Origin: Bacteroidota bacterium
GTDB lineage: Bacteria; Bacteroidota; Bacteroidia; Bacteroidales; B39-G9
DNA: 5,692 bases
Direction of reading: 5' to 3'
NCBI GenBank assembly: GCA_003648455.1
Contig: QMPG01000222.1
Coordinates: forward strand, 1-5,692
The notes under the pieces are model-generated. The model was not told the DNA's origin. It ran no database searches and saw only the letters and a program-made list of their open reading frames with translations. The first letter of the stretch is position 1. The number at the start of each line of letters is the position of its first letter. Position numbers and translations under genes: made by a program. Shown one piece after another: positions 1 through 5,692 of this stretch.

Positions 1-2
1 AA

Positions 3-692
3 GAAAAGATGATAGATTTACCTTCGGGTATGGACTTTCAAAATTACAGTTATACGCCTAAATTAAGATATGGTTTAACAAAACGGCTTACTTTAATTGC
101 AAATTTTCCATTGTATTACAAACAATTAGAAAACGGAACCATTACGAAGAAAGGTGTCGGTTTTGGTGATGCTATTGTTGCAGGCTTGTATAAATTCTAT
201 TTTAATAAAAAGAAACACTTTTTAATTTCAGGATTGTTATTCTCTAAATATCCAACAGGAAAAACAAATAAGCTAAAAAGTGATGAATTACCATTAGGAT
301 CAGGAACTTATGATTTTGGTGCCGCAATTTTGCCAGAGAAAGAATTTGGCAAATTAGATGTCCGTTTTTCTGCTTTTTATCTATTAAGAGGCGAGAACAA
401 TCAAAAAGTTGATTTAGGAAATTTGCAAAGTTATTCAATAAGTACGGCTTATAATTTTTCAAAAAATTTTATTGCAGAAACCTCAATATTGTATAAGTCA
501 ACAACAGACAATCAGCTTAACGGGAAAAAAATAACAGATTCTAATACTTATTTATCTCAAATAATTATTGGAGCTCAATATCGACTTGCACCAACATTTT
601 TATTACAAACAGCTGTACCTATAACATTATCGTCAAAAATACCATTTAGTTCAAATTATGATGTCTGGTTTGGTATTTTCTATTTAATTTAA
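3..692 (+). CDS. Outer-membrane beta-barrel protein, 5' partial (transporter-like)
   Basis: The reading frame is open to the left edge, so the gene most likely begins outside the window; the first ATG (position 9) is probably internal because no signal peptide follows it. The visible 229 residues alternate short amphipathic strands with polar turns, for example TPKLRYGLTKRLTLIANFPLYYK near the start, split here by family logic into strand, turn and strand. The chain ends on an aromatic/hydrophobic strand (WFGIFYLI), as outer-membrane barrels do. There are no long hydrophobic helices and no cysteines. The pattern resembles the 'transporter' / MetA-pathway-of-phenol-degradation type barrels (PF13557-like) common in Bacteroidetes, but that family name is my inference. 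It would sit in the outer membrane; the substrate is unknown. It is separated from the next gene by a hairpin and 151 bp, so it may be the end of a preceding operon. Confidence 0.7.
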   Translation, partial: EKMIDLPSGMDFQNYSYTPKLRYGLTKRLTLIANFPLYYKQLENGTITKKGVGFGDAIVAGLYKFYFNKKKHFLISGLLFSKYPTGKTNKLKSDELPLGSGTYDFGAAILPEKEFGKLDVRFSAFYLLRGENNQKVDLGNLQSYSISTAYNFSKNFIAETSILYKSTTDNQLNGKKITDSNTYLSQIIIGAQYRLAPTFLLQTAVPITLSSKIPFSSNYDVWFGIFYLI

Positions 693-723
693 AAAATCAA
701 TTATGCTATTTATGATTTTTTTT
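691..723 (+). terminator. AT-rich hairpin with T-run after the barrel gene
   Basis: A perfect 9-bp inverted repeat, AAAAAATCA at 691-699 and TGATTTTTT at 713-721, encloses a 13-base loop. It overlaps the stop codon of the barrel gene and runs into a stretch of eight T (716-723). The shape suits an intrinsic terminator, and since the left arm starts with an A-run it could act in both directions. The stem is nearly all A/T, so its stability is low and the call is tentative. Confidence 0.45.
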
Positions 724-759
724 ACTATTTGATTTATGAAGCTTTTATAAAAAATCTCA

Positions 760-767
760 TATGTTTG
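760..767 (+). promoter_or_regulatory. Bacteroidetes-type -7 promoter box (TATGTTTG) before the permease gene
   Basis: TATGTTTG matches the Bacteroidetes sigma-A -7 consensus TAnnTTTG exactly. The nearest upstream TTG (729-731) leaves a 28-bp spacer, longer than the usual roughly 17-23, so the -33 element is poor or absent. Transcription starting about 7 bases downstream would give a 5' leader of about 70 bases that contains the ATTGCT/AGCAAT repeats. Confidence 0.4.
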
Positions 768-789
768 TGATAATAAAAAAACGTATTAA

Positions 790-839
790 ATTGCTGATAA
801 TCTGAGCAATACAAAATTTTAAAATTAAAAAATTGCTCA
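790..839 (+). repeat. Three-arm inverted repeat (ATTGCT / AGCAAT / ATTGCTCA) in the permease leader
   Basis: Arm A is ATTGCT (790-795), arm B is TGAGCAAT (803-810) and arm C is ATTGCTCA (832-839). Arms A and B pair perfectly over 6 bp with a 9-base loop. Arms B and C pair perfectly over 8 bp with a 21-base AT-rich loop. The two stems share arm B and so exclude each other. Arm C ends four bases before the permease ATG. This could be an operator for a dimeric repressor (no regulator gene is in the window) or an RNA switch acting on translation initiation. The repeats are read directly; the function is not known. Confidence 0.5.
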
Positions 840-843
840 TAAA

Positions 844-1911
844 ATGTTTAGTAAACTAATGAAGAAGCACACAACATTATATCTTACACTTTTGGGAACA
901 ACTTTATTGATATTCTCATTAATATATTTTGATTTATTTAGTCAATTACAATATTTTACTGATTGGTTGGTTTATGTTGTTTTAAATTTACCAAAAGATA
1001 ATCATTTGGCATCTGCACTAAATTTCTTTTTATACGACAGCACTAAAATTTTATTTCTATTATTAGTAATTATTTTCTTTATGGGAATTATTAATAGTTA
1101 TTTCCCTATAGAACGAGTAAAAAATTATTTATCAAGAAAAAAACTTTACGGCTTAGAATATTTAATGGCTTCTCTATTCGGAACAGTAACACCATTTTGT
1201 TCATGCTCCTCTGTTCCTTTGTTCATAGGATTTGTAAGTGGAGGAATACCATTGGGTGTAACATTTGCTTTTTTGGTAACATCACCATTGGTAAACGAAG
1301 TTGCAATTGGTTTATTTGTAGGTCTTTTTGGAGTTAAAACTACAGCAATTTATGTAATTAGCGGTGTAATTCTCGGCACACTGTCGGGTATGATTTTACA
1401 ATCATTTAAACTCGAAAGATATTTAAGTCCGTGGGTAAAAGAAATTTTAGCTAAAGCACAAAAAGAACAAGAAGCTTTTCAGCAAGAAAATCAAACATTT
1501 AAAGAACGATTACCGGTTATTTGGGCAGAAGCACTTAAAATAATAAAAGGCGTTTTGCCTTACGTCCTAATAGGAATAGCCATTGGAGGTTTAATGCACG
1601 GTTACATTCCCGAAGGTTTTTTCGATAAATACATGAGTAAAAATAATTGGTTTGCTGTACCACTATCAACAATATTAGCAGTTCCTATGTATTCTAACGC
1701 ATCGGGTATTTTGCCCGTAATTCAAGTTTTAGTAGCTAAAGGAATTCCGTTGGGAACAGCAATTGCTTTTATGATGGGAGTTGTAGGATTATCGTTTCCG
1801 GAGGCTATGCTGTTAAAAAAAGTAATGACATGGAAACTAATTGCCGTTTTTTTCGGAACAGTAACCATTTGTATCATTTTTTCAGGATATATATTTAATA
1901 TAATTCTTTAA
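844..1911 (+). CDS. DUF318 / YraQ-ArsP family inner-membrane permease
   Basis: A 355-residue polytopic membrane protein with about eight to ten hydrophobic segments. The family signature TPFCSCSS is at residues 116-123 (Cys119, Cys121), followed by the glycine/proline-rich SGGIPLGVTFAFLVTSPLVNE (132-152). A charged, helix-forming cytoplasmic loop occupies about 197-223. The second repeat-like half carries YSNASGILPVI (283-293) and KGIPLGTAIAFMMG (299-312), echoing the IPLG motif of the first half. These are features of the PF03773 permeases, which include ArsP, an exporter of trivalent organoarsenicals; the substrate of most relatives is unknown. The length is normal for the family. The start at 844 is taken as the first ATG after the leader repeats; Met6 (859) is a possible alternative. 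These permeases often sit next to a small thioredoxin-fold 'redox-active disulfide' gene; here such a gene lies four genes downstream (5145-5387). Confidence 0.9.
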   Translation: MFSKLMKKHTTLYLTLLGTTLLIFSLIYFDLFSQLQYFTDWLVYVVLNLPKDNHLASALNFFLYDSTKILFLLLVIIFFMGIINSYFPIERVKNYLSRKKLYGLEYLMASLFGTVTPFCSCSSVPLFIGFVSGGIPLGVTFAFLVTSPLVNEVAIGLFVGLFGVKTTAIYVISGVILGTLSGMILQSFKLERYLSPWVKEILAKAQKEQEAFQQENQTFKERLPVIWAEALKIIKGVLPYVLIGIAIGGLMHGYIPEGFFDKYMSKNNWFAVPLSTILAVPMYSNASGILPVIQVLVAKGIPLGTAIAFMMGVVGLSFPEAMLLKKVMTWKLIAVFFGTVTICIIFSGYIFNIIL

Positions 1912-1969
1912 AGAAAGAGAATCGTTATGTGAGAAAAATTCAATATGAAAAATTTTAACAATAATTAAA

Positions 1970-2737
1970 ATGGAAACAATCAAAATTAAAGCAAAACAGG
2001 TAGAAAAAATCCTTAATATGGATACATTTCTTGTAGGTGTAAAATTCATACATCCCAACGAACAAGAGCCAAAAAATGCAAAAATGTTAAATAATCATCG
2101 TTATTGTCAAGCATTGATGAAAGCTCGTCATGGAGAATCTGTATTACTCAACAAACAAGGCATTTCTTGTCCAGCAGCAGCTTCTGCTTTCGGATTTAAG
2201 GAATTACCATCAGGTTTAAAATCAGGAAAAGGTCTTGTTGGATTTGGAATTACCCGTGAAGAAAAAACAGGATTAGAAATGATGAATGGAATGGAAAAAT
2301 TAAAACCGGGTGAAATTCAAAGTCTATATCTTTCTCCTTTAGAAAAAATGGAAATTAAACCGGATATTGTTGTAATGGAAGATGAAACTGAAAAACTAAT
2401 GTGGATAGCTCTTGCTAATTTAAATGTGCACGGTGGTAAGCGTATTGAAAGTACAACTGCAATTTTACAAGCTACTTGTGTAGATGCAACTATTATTCCG
2501 TATAAACAACAAAAATTGAACCTGAGTTTTGGTTGCTATGGTTGTCGTGATGCAACCGATATTAAACAAGGTGAGACAGTATTGGGATTTCCGTTTATTG
2601 ATTTTGAAAAAATTGCTGAGTATATTGAACATCTAAATAAAAAAGCAATAGGAAACTCAAGAGGTAAAAATGCTTTGGCAATGCTCAAACGTAAAGATGC
2701 TGAAATATTAAGTAAAAAAGATCCGTTTCAAAATTAA
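1970..2737 (+). CDS. DUF169 family protein (COG2043)
   Basis: A 255-residue soluble protein without signal peptide or membrane helices. It shows the DUF169 (PF02596) layout: an N-terminal Cys46 in RYCQALMKARHG, Cys67 in GISCPAAASAFGF, a central glycine-rich LVGFGITREEKTG (89-101), a PDIVVMEDETEKLMWIALA strand-helix (131-149), Cys170 in LQATCVDA, and a C-terminal FGCYGCRDATDIKQGE (187-202) followed by a LGFPF element. The five cysteines, two of them in a CxxC pair (Cys189, Cys192), suggest metal, Fe-S or thiol chemistry; that is inference, as I know of no settled biochemical function for the family. The gene follows the permease by 58 bp with only an A-rich leader and no evident promoter, so it is probably cotranscribed with it. 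Confidence 0.85.
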   Translation: METIKIKAKQVEKILNMDTFLVGVKFIHPNEQEPKNAKMLNNHRYCQALMKARHGESVLLNKQGISCPAAASAFGFKELPSGLKSGKGLVGFGITREEKTGLEMMNGMEKLKPGEIQSLYLSPLEKMEIKPDIVVMEDETEKLMWIALANLNVHGGKRIESTTAILQATCVDATIIPYKQQKLNLSFGCYGCRDATDIKQGETVLGFPFIDFEKIAEYIEHLNKKAIGNSRGKNALAMLKRKDAEILSKKDPFQN

Positions 2738-2780
2738 AATTATGAAAAAAAATTATAAAAAAATTTGGATTTAATCACAG

Positions 2781-2829
2781 TATCTTAGCGGCTTTTCGGA
2801 GTGGATTCAAATATTAAAACGTAATTTTG
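2781..2829 (+). promoter_or_regulatory. Candidate promoter region before the ChrA-family gene
   Basis: The 119-bp gap holds two -7-like boxes: TATCTTAG (2781-2788, one mismatch to TAnnTTTG, followed by C) and TAATTTTG (2822-2829, exact match). Neither has a convincing TTG at the -33 distance. The second would start transcription about 20 bases before the chosen ATG at 2857; the first would give a leader of about 60 bases. This gap is the most likely start of the chrA-to-CDF transcription unit. Confidence 0.35.
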
Positions 2830-2856
2830 TGTAAATTCATCATAAATTATAGAAGA

Positions 2857-4062
2857 ATGGAAAAATCAAATTCATCAGCTGACAAAATATCTTTATATAA
2901 ATTTGTTTTATCTTTTTTCAAAATAGGATTAACAGCCTATGGAATGGCAATTTTGCAACAATTGAAAGCCTTAATAATTGGTAAAAAATGGCTCTCACGC
3001 AAAGAAGTTGATGAAGGAATTGCTATGGTTCAGCTTTACCCCGGACCTATTATGTATAATCTGGGCACTTATTGTTCATATCGACTAAAAGGTTTTTGGG
3101 GAAGTTTGTTAGCATCTTTTTTCTTTCTTTTACCATCATACTTATTAATACTTGGCTTGTCGTGGTTATATTTTACTTATGGGACAATAGAATGGGTAAA
3201 GCCACTCTTTATGGCAATTGAAGCCATGGTTGTCGGTATTGTGTTGCACGTACTTTTAGATTTTGGAAAGCGATATATAAGCAATGCAAAAGCAGCAACT
3301 ATTGCAGGAATTGCATTTCTTTTGTTATTATTTCACATCAATGCATTAATAATTATATTAACAGCTGTAATTTTAGAAATCTTTTTAAACATATTTATAA
3401 AAGATGAAAAAACAGATTTAGAAGTAAGCAAAGAAGTTCAAACAAAAACATTATCTGGTAAGTTCTCTCATCGCTTAATAGGAATAATTGCTACAGGAAT
3501 AATTTTCATAACCTTTTTTGCTATTGGCTTATTTGATCATTCTAAAAACGGGGAGCTTCTTTTTTCAATGTTCAAAGTTGGTTCGGTAGCATTTGGAAGT
3601 GGTTTTACAATTATGCCATTACTACAACAAGAAGCGGTTCTCTCTCACCATTGGCTTACTATGCAACAATTTACCGATGGTATAGCTTTCGGACAATTAA
3701 CTCCCGGTCCTTTTTTAATTACTGCAACTTTTATAGGATATAAAGTATCCGGCATCTGGGGTAGTATTATTGCAACTTTTGGAATGTTTTTTCCTTCTTT
3801 TTTCTATACTTTAGTAGTAACGGAAATTTACGATAAAATTAAAAAATTCAAATGGATACAACGTGCTATAAAAGGCGTAATGAGTGCCTTTACAGGAATG
3901 CTTGCTTGGGTTTTGTTAAGCCTCAGTCATGTAAGCTTAACAGCACCTAAATTTTTTATATGGGCTGTTATCAGCTTCATTCTTGTTCGTTATTTTAAAC
4001 TTAACATTCTTTGGATATTTTTAATAGGAATTGTTATAGCTTTAGGAACTTACTTGCTTTGA
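2857..4062 (+). CDS. chrA: Two-domain ChrA-family (CHR) anion transporter
   Basis: A 401-residue integral membrane protein built of two homologous halves. Half one has FKIGLTAYG (21-29), WLSRKEVDEGIAMVQLYPGP (45-64) and GFWGSLLASFFFLLPS (79-94). Half two repeats these as FKVGSVAFGSG (239-249), WLTMQQFTDGIAFGQLTPGP (266-285) and GIWGSIIATFGMFFPS (299-314). The duplicated Q-x-x-PGP and G-x-WGS...PS motifs are diagnostic of the CHR superfamily (PF02417), and the length is normal for the two-domain type. Characterised members export chromate; this one lacks the usual FGGP in the first half (AYGMA instead), so chromate as substrate is uncertain and another oxyanion is possible. The frame also contains an upstream TTG (2827), but that lies inside a promoter-like box; ATG 2857 is preferred, preceded by AGAAG. 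It heads a probable five-gene unit. Confidence 0.88.
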   Translation: MEKSNSSADKISLYKFVLSFFKIGLTAYGMAILQQLKALIIGKKWLSRKEVDEGIAMVQLYPGPIMYNLGTYCSYRLKGFWGSLLASFFFLLPSYLLILGLSWLYFTYGTIEWVKPLFMAIEAMVVGIVLHVLLDFGKRYISNAKAATIAGIAFLLLLFHINALIIILTAVILEIFLNIFIKDEKTDLEVSKEVQTKTLSGKFSHRLIGIIATGIIFITFFAIGLFDHSKNGELLFSMFKVGSVAFGSGFTIMPLLQQEAVLSHHWLTMQQFTDGIAFGQLTPGPFLITATFIGYKVSGIWGSIIATFGMFFPSFFYTLVVTEIYDKIKKFKWIQRAIKGVMSAFTGMLAWVLLSLSHVSLTAPKFFIWAVISFILVRYFKLNILWIFLIGIVIALGTYLL

Positions 4063-4127
4063 GAATAAAATAAAAATGTATTTTACAATTAACAAAAAAT
4101 TATAAACAAAATAATATTAAAAAAATT

Positions 4128-4667
4128 ATGAAAGAAGTTATTATAGGTTATTGTCCAACTATGGAACCATACGCCTTAAAAATTAAAGGTAAATTGTCAA
4201 ATGTAAAAATTTACAATCTTGGAAGTGCTGCAAATGCACTTGCATATCAAAGAAACAAAGAAACCGACGTAACATTAATAGGCAGAAAAGCCAAAAAACG
4301 TGAAATTACTGATGAAACAAAAGAACTCATTTTAAAACCCGGATTTACCTTAGTTTCAAATTACAGAGGAATGATTGAAGAAAGTAATCTGAAACAAATA
4401 AATGTTCATACAGCCATTAAAAAAAAAGTTGCAGAGAATTTTTATCCTAATTTCCCAAATTGGAAATTTTATGATGATAATAAATCTGCATTATTGAGTG
4501 GATTATCTGAAGCAGTTTTAATTGACTGGAACGAATGGAAAGATGATTTTGAATTATTGATACCAATGACTGATACAGGAAAGTCTCCTCAATTTAGAAC
4601 ACCTATTATTTATTTTAATGAATTGGATGATAATACAATTGCTACTATAAAAAATGCTGTAAACTAA
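4128..4667 (+). CDS. Small soluble protein, possible type II substrate-binding fold, no signal peptide
   Basis: I do not recognise this 179-residue protein with certainty. It opens with a beta strand and loop (KEVIIGYCPTMEPYA, 2-16) holding its only cysteine, Cys9. VKIYNLGSAANALAYQRNKE (26-45) follows, then DVTLIGRKAKKREI (47-60), LVSNYRGMI (75-83), a helix around 92-105, SGLSEAVLIDWNEW (124-137) and a final RTPIIYF strand (157-163). The strand-loop-helix start, the G-S-A-A helix cap and the D-V-x-L-I-G-R strand recall type II periplasmic binding proteins and related ligand-binding domains. However, there is no signal peptide or lipobox, and the chain is shorter than a full two-lobe binding protein, so it is probably cytoplasmic. 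Its place between ChrA and the OsmC-like gene (gaps 65 and 40 bp) suggests sensing or handing over the ligand of this system; that is inference. Confidence 0.75.
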   Translation: MKEVIIGYCPTMEPYALKIKGKLSNVKIYNLGSAANALAYQRNKETDVTLIGRKAKKREITDETKELILKPGFTLVSNYRGMIEESNLKQINVHTAIKKKVAENFYPNFPNWKFYDDNKSALLSGLSEAVLIDWNEWKDDFELLIPMTDTGKSPQFRTPIIYFNELDDNTIATIKNAVN

Positions 4668-4677
4668 TGAATATTCA
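4668..4677. repeat. 10-bp perfect palindrome TGAATATTCA between two operon genes
   Basis: TGAATATTCA directly follows the stop codon of the upstream gene, 30 bp before the OsmC-like start. A second AT palindrome, TTTAATTAAA, lies at 4687-4696. It could be a regulator half-site pair, but in DNA this AT-rich short palindromes arise by chance. Confidence 0.25.
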
Positions 4678-4707
4678 ATTGTAGGGTTTAATTAAAAAAA
4701 ATAAAAT

Positions 4708-5112
4708 ATGCTCAAATACAAAATAACAGCCCAGGTTACACCTCCCGGATTGGCTACTGCCAAAGGGAATGAATCTGAAATCAAATTTGATGCCACAGCC
4801 GGAAGAGACGCAGTTTTACCAAATCCTGCCGAATTAATGCTGTCTTCACTTGCTGCATGCATATTAAAAAATGTACAGCGTTATTCTGAAATATTGCATA
4901 TTCCTTATAAAAAAGCAAATATTTATGTTACCGGCATACGAAATGACAATCCGCCTTTTATGTCTGAAATAAATTATAAATTAGAAATTGACACTGATGT
5001 TGATGAACGAAAATTAACTGTTTGGCATAAAAATATTATTAAATTTGGCACTATTACAAATACTTTGGCAAAAGCTTGTAATTTAACGGGTACAATTAAT
5101 ACTATGAACTAA
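4708..5112 (+). CDS. OsmC-like family protein lacking the second conserved cysteine
   Basis: A 134-residue cytosolic protein of the OsmC/Ohr fold (PF02566). The N-terminal strands (1-30) lead to NPAELMLSSLAAC (39-51), the core helix whose Cys51 is the reactive, peroxidatic-type cysteine of the family. A strand pair at 70-97 (ANIYVTGIRND..., INYKLEIDTDVDE) and a helix ending in GTITNTLAKACNLTGTI (114-130) follow. In standard OsmC/YhfA proteins this last region reads C-P-[VI]-[ST]-x-x-L, with the resolving cysteine first; here that position is Gly114. The only other cysteine is Cys124, ten residues later. Classical peroxide reduction through a Cys51 disulfide is therefore doubtful; a thiol-carrier or persulfide role, or use of Cys124, is possible. 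The gene sits in the probable chrA-CDF unit, 40 bp after the preceding gene and 32 bp before the thioredoxin-like gene. Confidence 0.85.
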   Translation: MLKYKITAQVTPPGLATAKGNESEIKFDATAGRDAVLPNPAELMLSSLAACILKNVQRYSEILHIPYKKANIYVTGIRNDNPPFMSEINYKLEIDTDVDERKLTVWHKNIIKFGTITNTLAKACNLTGTINTMN

Positions 5113-5144
5113 TTCTTTTAACAAACAACAATGCAATAAAGACA

Positions 5145-5387
5145 ATGATAAATCGTATTGAAATTTTGAGTCCTGGAAAAAGTTGTTGGAAAAGTAAAAA
5201 AATAATTCAATCGATAAAGGAAACGCTTGAAGATGAAAAAATTGAAGCAGAACTTATTATCATTAGCGATTTAGTAGAAATTTTAAAATATCGCACATGG
5301 ATTTTACCCACAATATTAATAAACGGAAAAATAATAGCACGTGGATATAATCCGGATAGAGAAATAATTATAAATAATTTAAAATAA
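5145..5387 (+). CDS. Small thioredoxin-fold protein with a CxxS active site
   Basis: An 80-residue protein with the strand-loop-helix start of the TM0996/MTH895-type 'redox-active disulfide' thioredoxins. IEILSPGKSC (5-14) runs into a long helix (18-31), then a strand ELIIISD (36-42), the cis-proline strand WILPTILINGKIIARG (52-67) and a terminal helix beginning near DREII (71-75). The usual CxxC appears as C14-W15-K16-S17, so only the N-terminal nucleophilic cysteine remains, and it is the protein's sole cysteine. Such monothiol forms can make mixed disulfides or carry persulfide or metal but cannot form the internal disulfide. No signal peptide is present, so it acts in the cytoplasm. Small proteins of this type commonly partner DUF318 permeases, and one is encoded at 844-1911. 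The stop lies 4 bp before the CDF start, indicating tight cotranslation with the transporter. Confidence 0.75.
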   Translation: MINRIEILSPGKSCWKSKKIIQSIKETLEDEKIEAELIIISDLVEILKYRTWILPTILINGKIIARGYNPDREIIINNLK

Positions 5388-5391
5388 AAAA

Positions 5392-5692
5392 ATGGCACAT
5401 CATCACGAACATAACACTAAAAACATTGGTATAACTATACTTTTAAATACCGTTATTACTGTTGCACAAATCATTGGTGGAATTATTTCGGGCAGTATGG
5501 CTCTATTGTCTGATGCAATGCATAACTTTAGCGATGTGCTTGCACTTATAATTAGCTACATAGCTAAAAAACTTTCTGTAAAAGAAAACACATTAAATCG
5601 TACTTTTGGGTATAAAAGAGCTGAAATATTAGCTGCATTTATTAACTCTGCAACTTTAATTATTATTGCAGTAATATTAATTGTAAAATCAA
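5392..5692 (+). CDS. Cation diffusion facilitator (CDF) metal exporter, 3' partial
   Basis: The frame opens at ATG 5392 and runs off the right edge after 100 codons. A short histidine-rich start (HHHEH, residues 3-7) typical of zinc-handling CDF proteins is followed by a first helix (12-32) with GGIISGSMALLSDAMHNFSD (29-48). This carries the metal-site pattern H44-x3-D48, as in zinc-type CzcD/ZnT members. TFGYKRAEILAAFIN (71-85) and the start of a third helix follow. CDF proteins export Zn2+, Cd2+, Co2+ or similar ions from the cytoplasm in exchange for protons; the His-Asp site points to zinc, but the second half of the site (helix 5) is outside the window. The gene starts 4 bp after the thioredoxin-like gene and looks translationally coupled to it. 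Confidence 0.9.
   Translation, partial: MAHHHEHNTKNIGITILLNTVITVAQIIGGIISGSMALLSDAMHNFSDVLALIISYIAKKLSVKENTLNRTFGYKRAEILAAFINSATLIIIAVILIVKS

Noticed and set aside
9..11. ATG at position 9 as the true start of the barrel gene
   Set aside because: The frame stays open upstream to the window edge, and an outer-membrane protein needs a signal peptide, which is absent after this ATG.
244..462. Minus-strand open frame of 72 codons
   Set aside because: It lies wholly inside the barrel gene in antisense; its hydrophobic composition mirrors the AT-rich coding strand and it resembles no family.
2742..2774. Ten-codon open frame (MKKNYKKIWI) after the DUF169 gene
   Set aside because: It is short and lysine-rich by base composition. 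It could be a leader peptide, but nothing such as a hairpin or a run of one codon supports that.
2827..2856. TTG start adding ten residues to the ChrA protein
   Set aside because: The extra residues (MCKFIINYRR) have no family support and the TTG sits in a promoter-like TAATTTTG box; ATG 2857 gives a normal-length protein.
4066..4085. TAAAAT/ATTTTA hairpin after the ChrA gene as a terminator
   Set aside because: The stem is only 6 bp of A/T with no following T-run, so it would not be stable and does not break the likely operon.
5207..5398. Minus-strand open frame of 63 codons
   Set aside because: It is antisense to the thioredoxin-like gene and the CDF start, both of which have clear family motifs on the + strand.

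Overview
The window is very AT-rich. It has A-rich leaders in front of most genes, no clear Shine-Dalgarno sequences, and two matches to the Bacteroidetes -7 promoter box (TAnnTTTG). Together with the protein families this points to a member of the Bacteroidetes, probably an uncultured or anaerobic Bacteroidales/Marinilabiliales-type organism. The lineage is inferred from style and not proved. All genes lie on the + strand. I see no rRNA, tRNA, CRISPR array, insertion sequence or recognisable transcription regulator.

Left part (1-843): the C-terminal part of an outer-membrane beta-barrel protein, entered from the left edge, followed by a weak AT-rich terminator-like hairpin. A 151-bp gap follows with a good -7 box and three copies of an ATTGCT/AGCAAT element. 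These copies can form two mutually exclusive stems, the second ending four bases before the next start codon.

Middle (844-2737): a YraQ/ArsP-type (DUF318) permease with its CSCSS signature, then a DUF169 (COG2043) protein carrying a CYGC cysteine pair. The two genes are 58 bp apart and probably form one unit.

Right part (2738-5692): a 119-bp gap with promoter-like boxes and a more GC-rich patch, then five genes with shrinking gaps (65, 40, 32 and 4 bp). They are a two-domain ChrA-family transporter, a small soluble protein that looks like a type II periplasmic-binding-protein fold without a signal peptide, an OsmC-like protein, an 80-residue thioredoxin-fold protein, and the start of a cation diffusion facilitator cut by the window edge.

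The cluster combines three inner-membrane transporters (DUF318 permease, ChrA, CDF) with small thiol proteins, which suggests metal, metalloid or oxyanion/sulfur stress handling. The most unusual point is that both redox-type proteins keep only the first cysteine of their expected pair: OsmC-like Cys51 with Gly114 at the second position, and CxxS in the thioredoxin-like protein. This fits a mixed-disulfide or persulfide carrier role better than a classical dithiol peroxidase or reductase. The shared function is inference; the residues are read directly.
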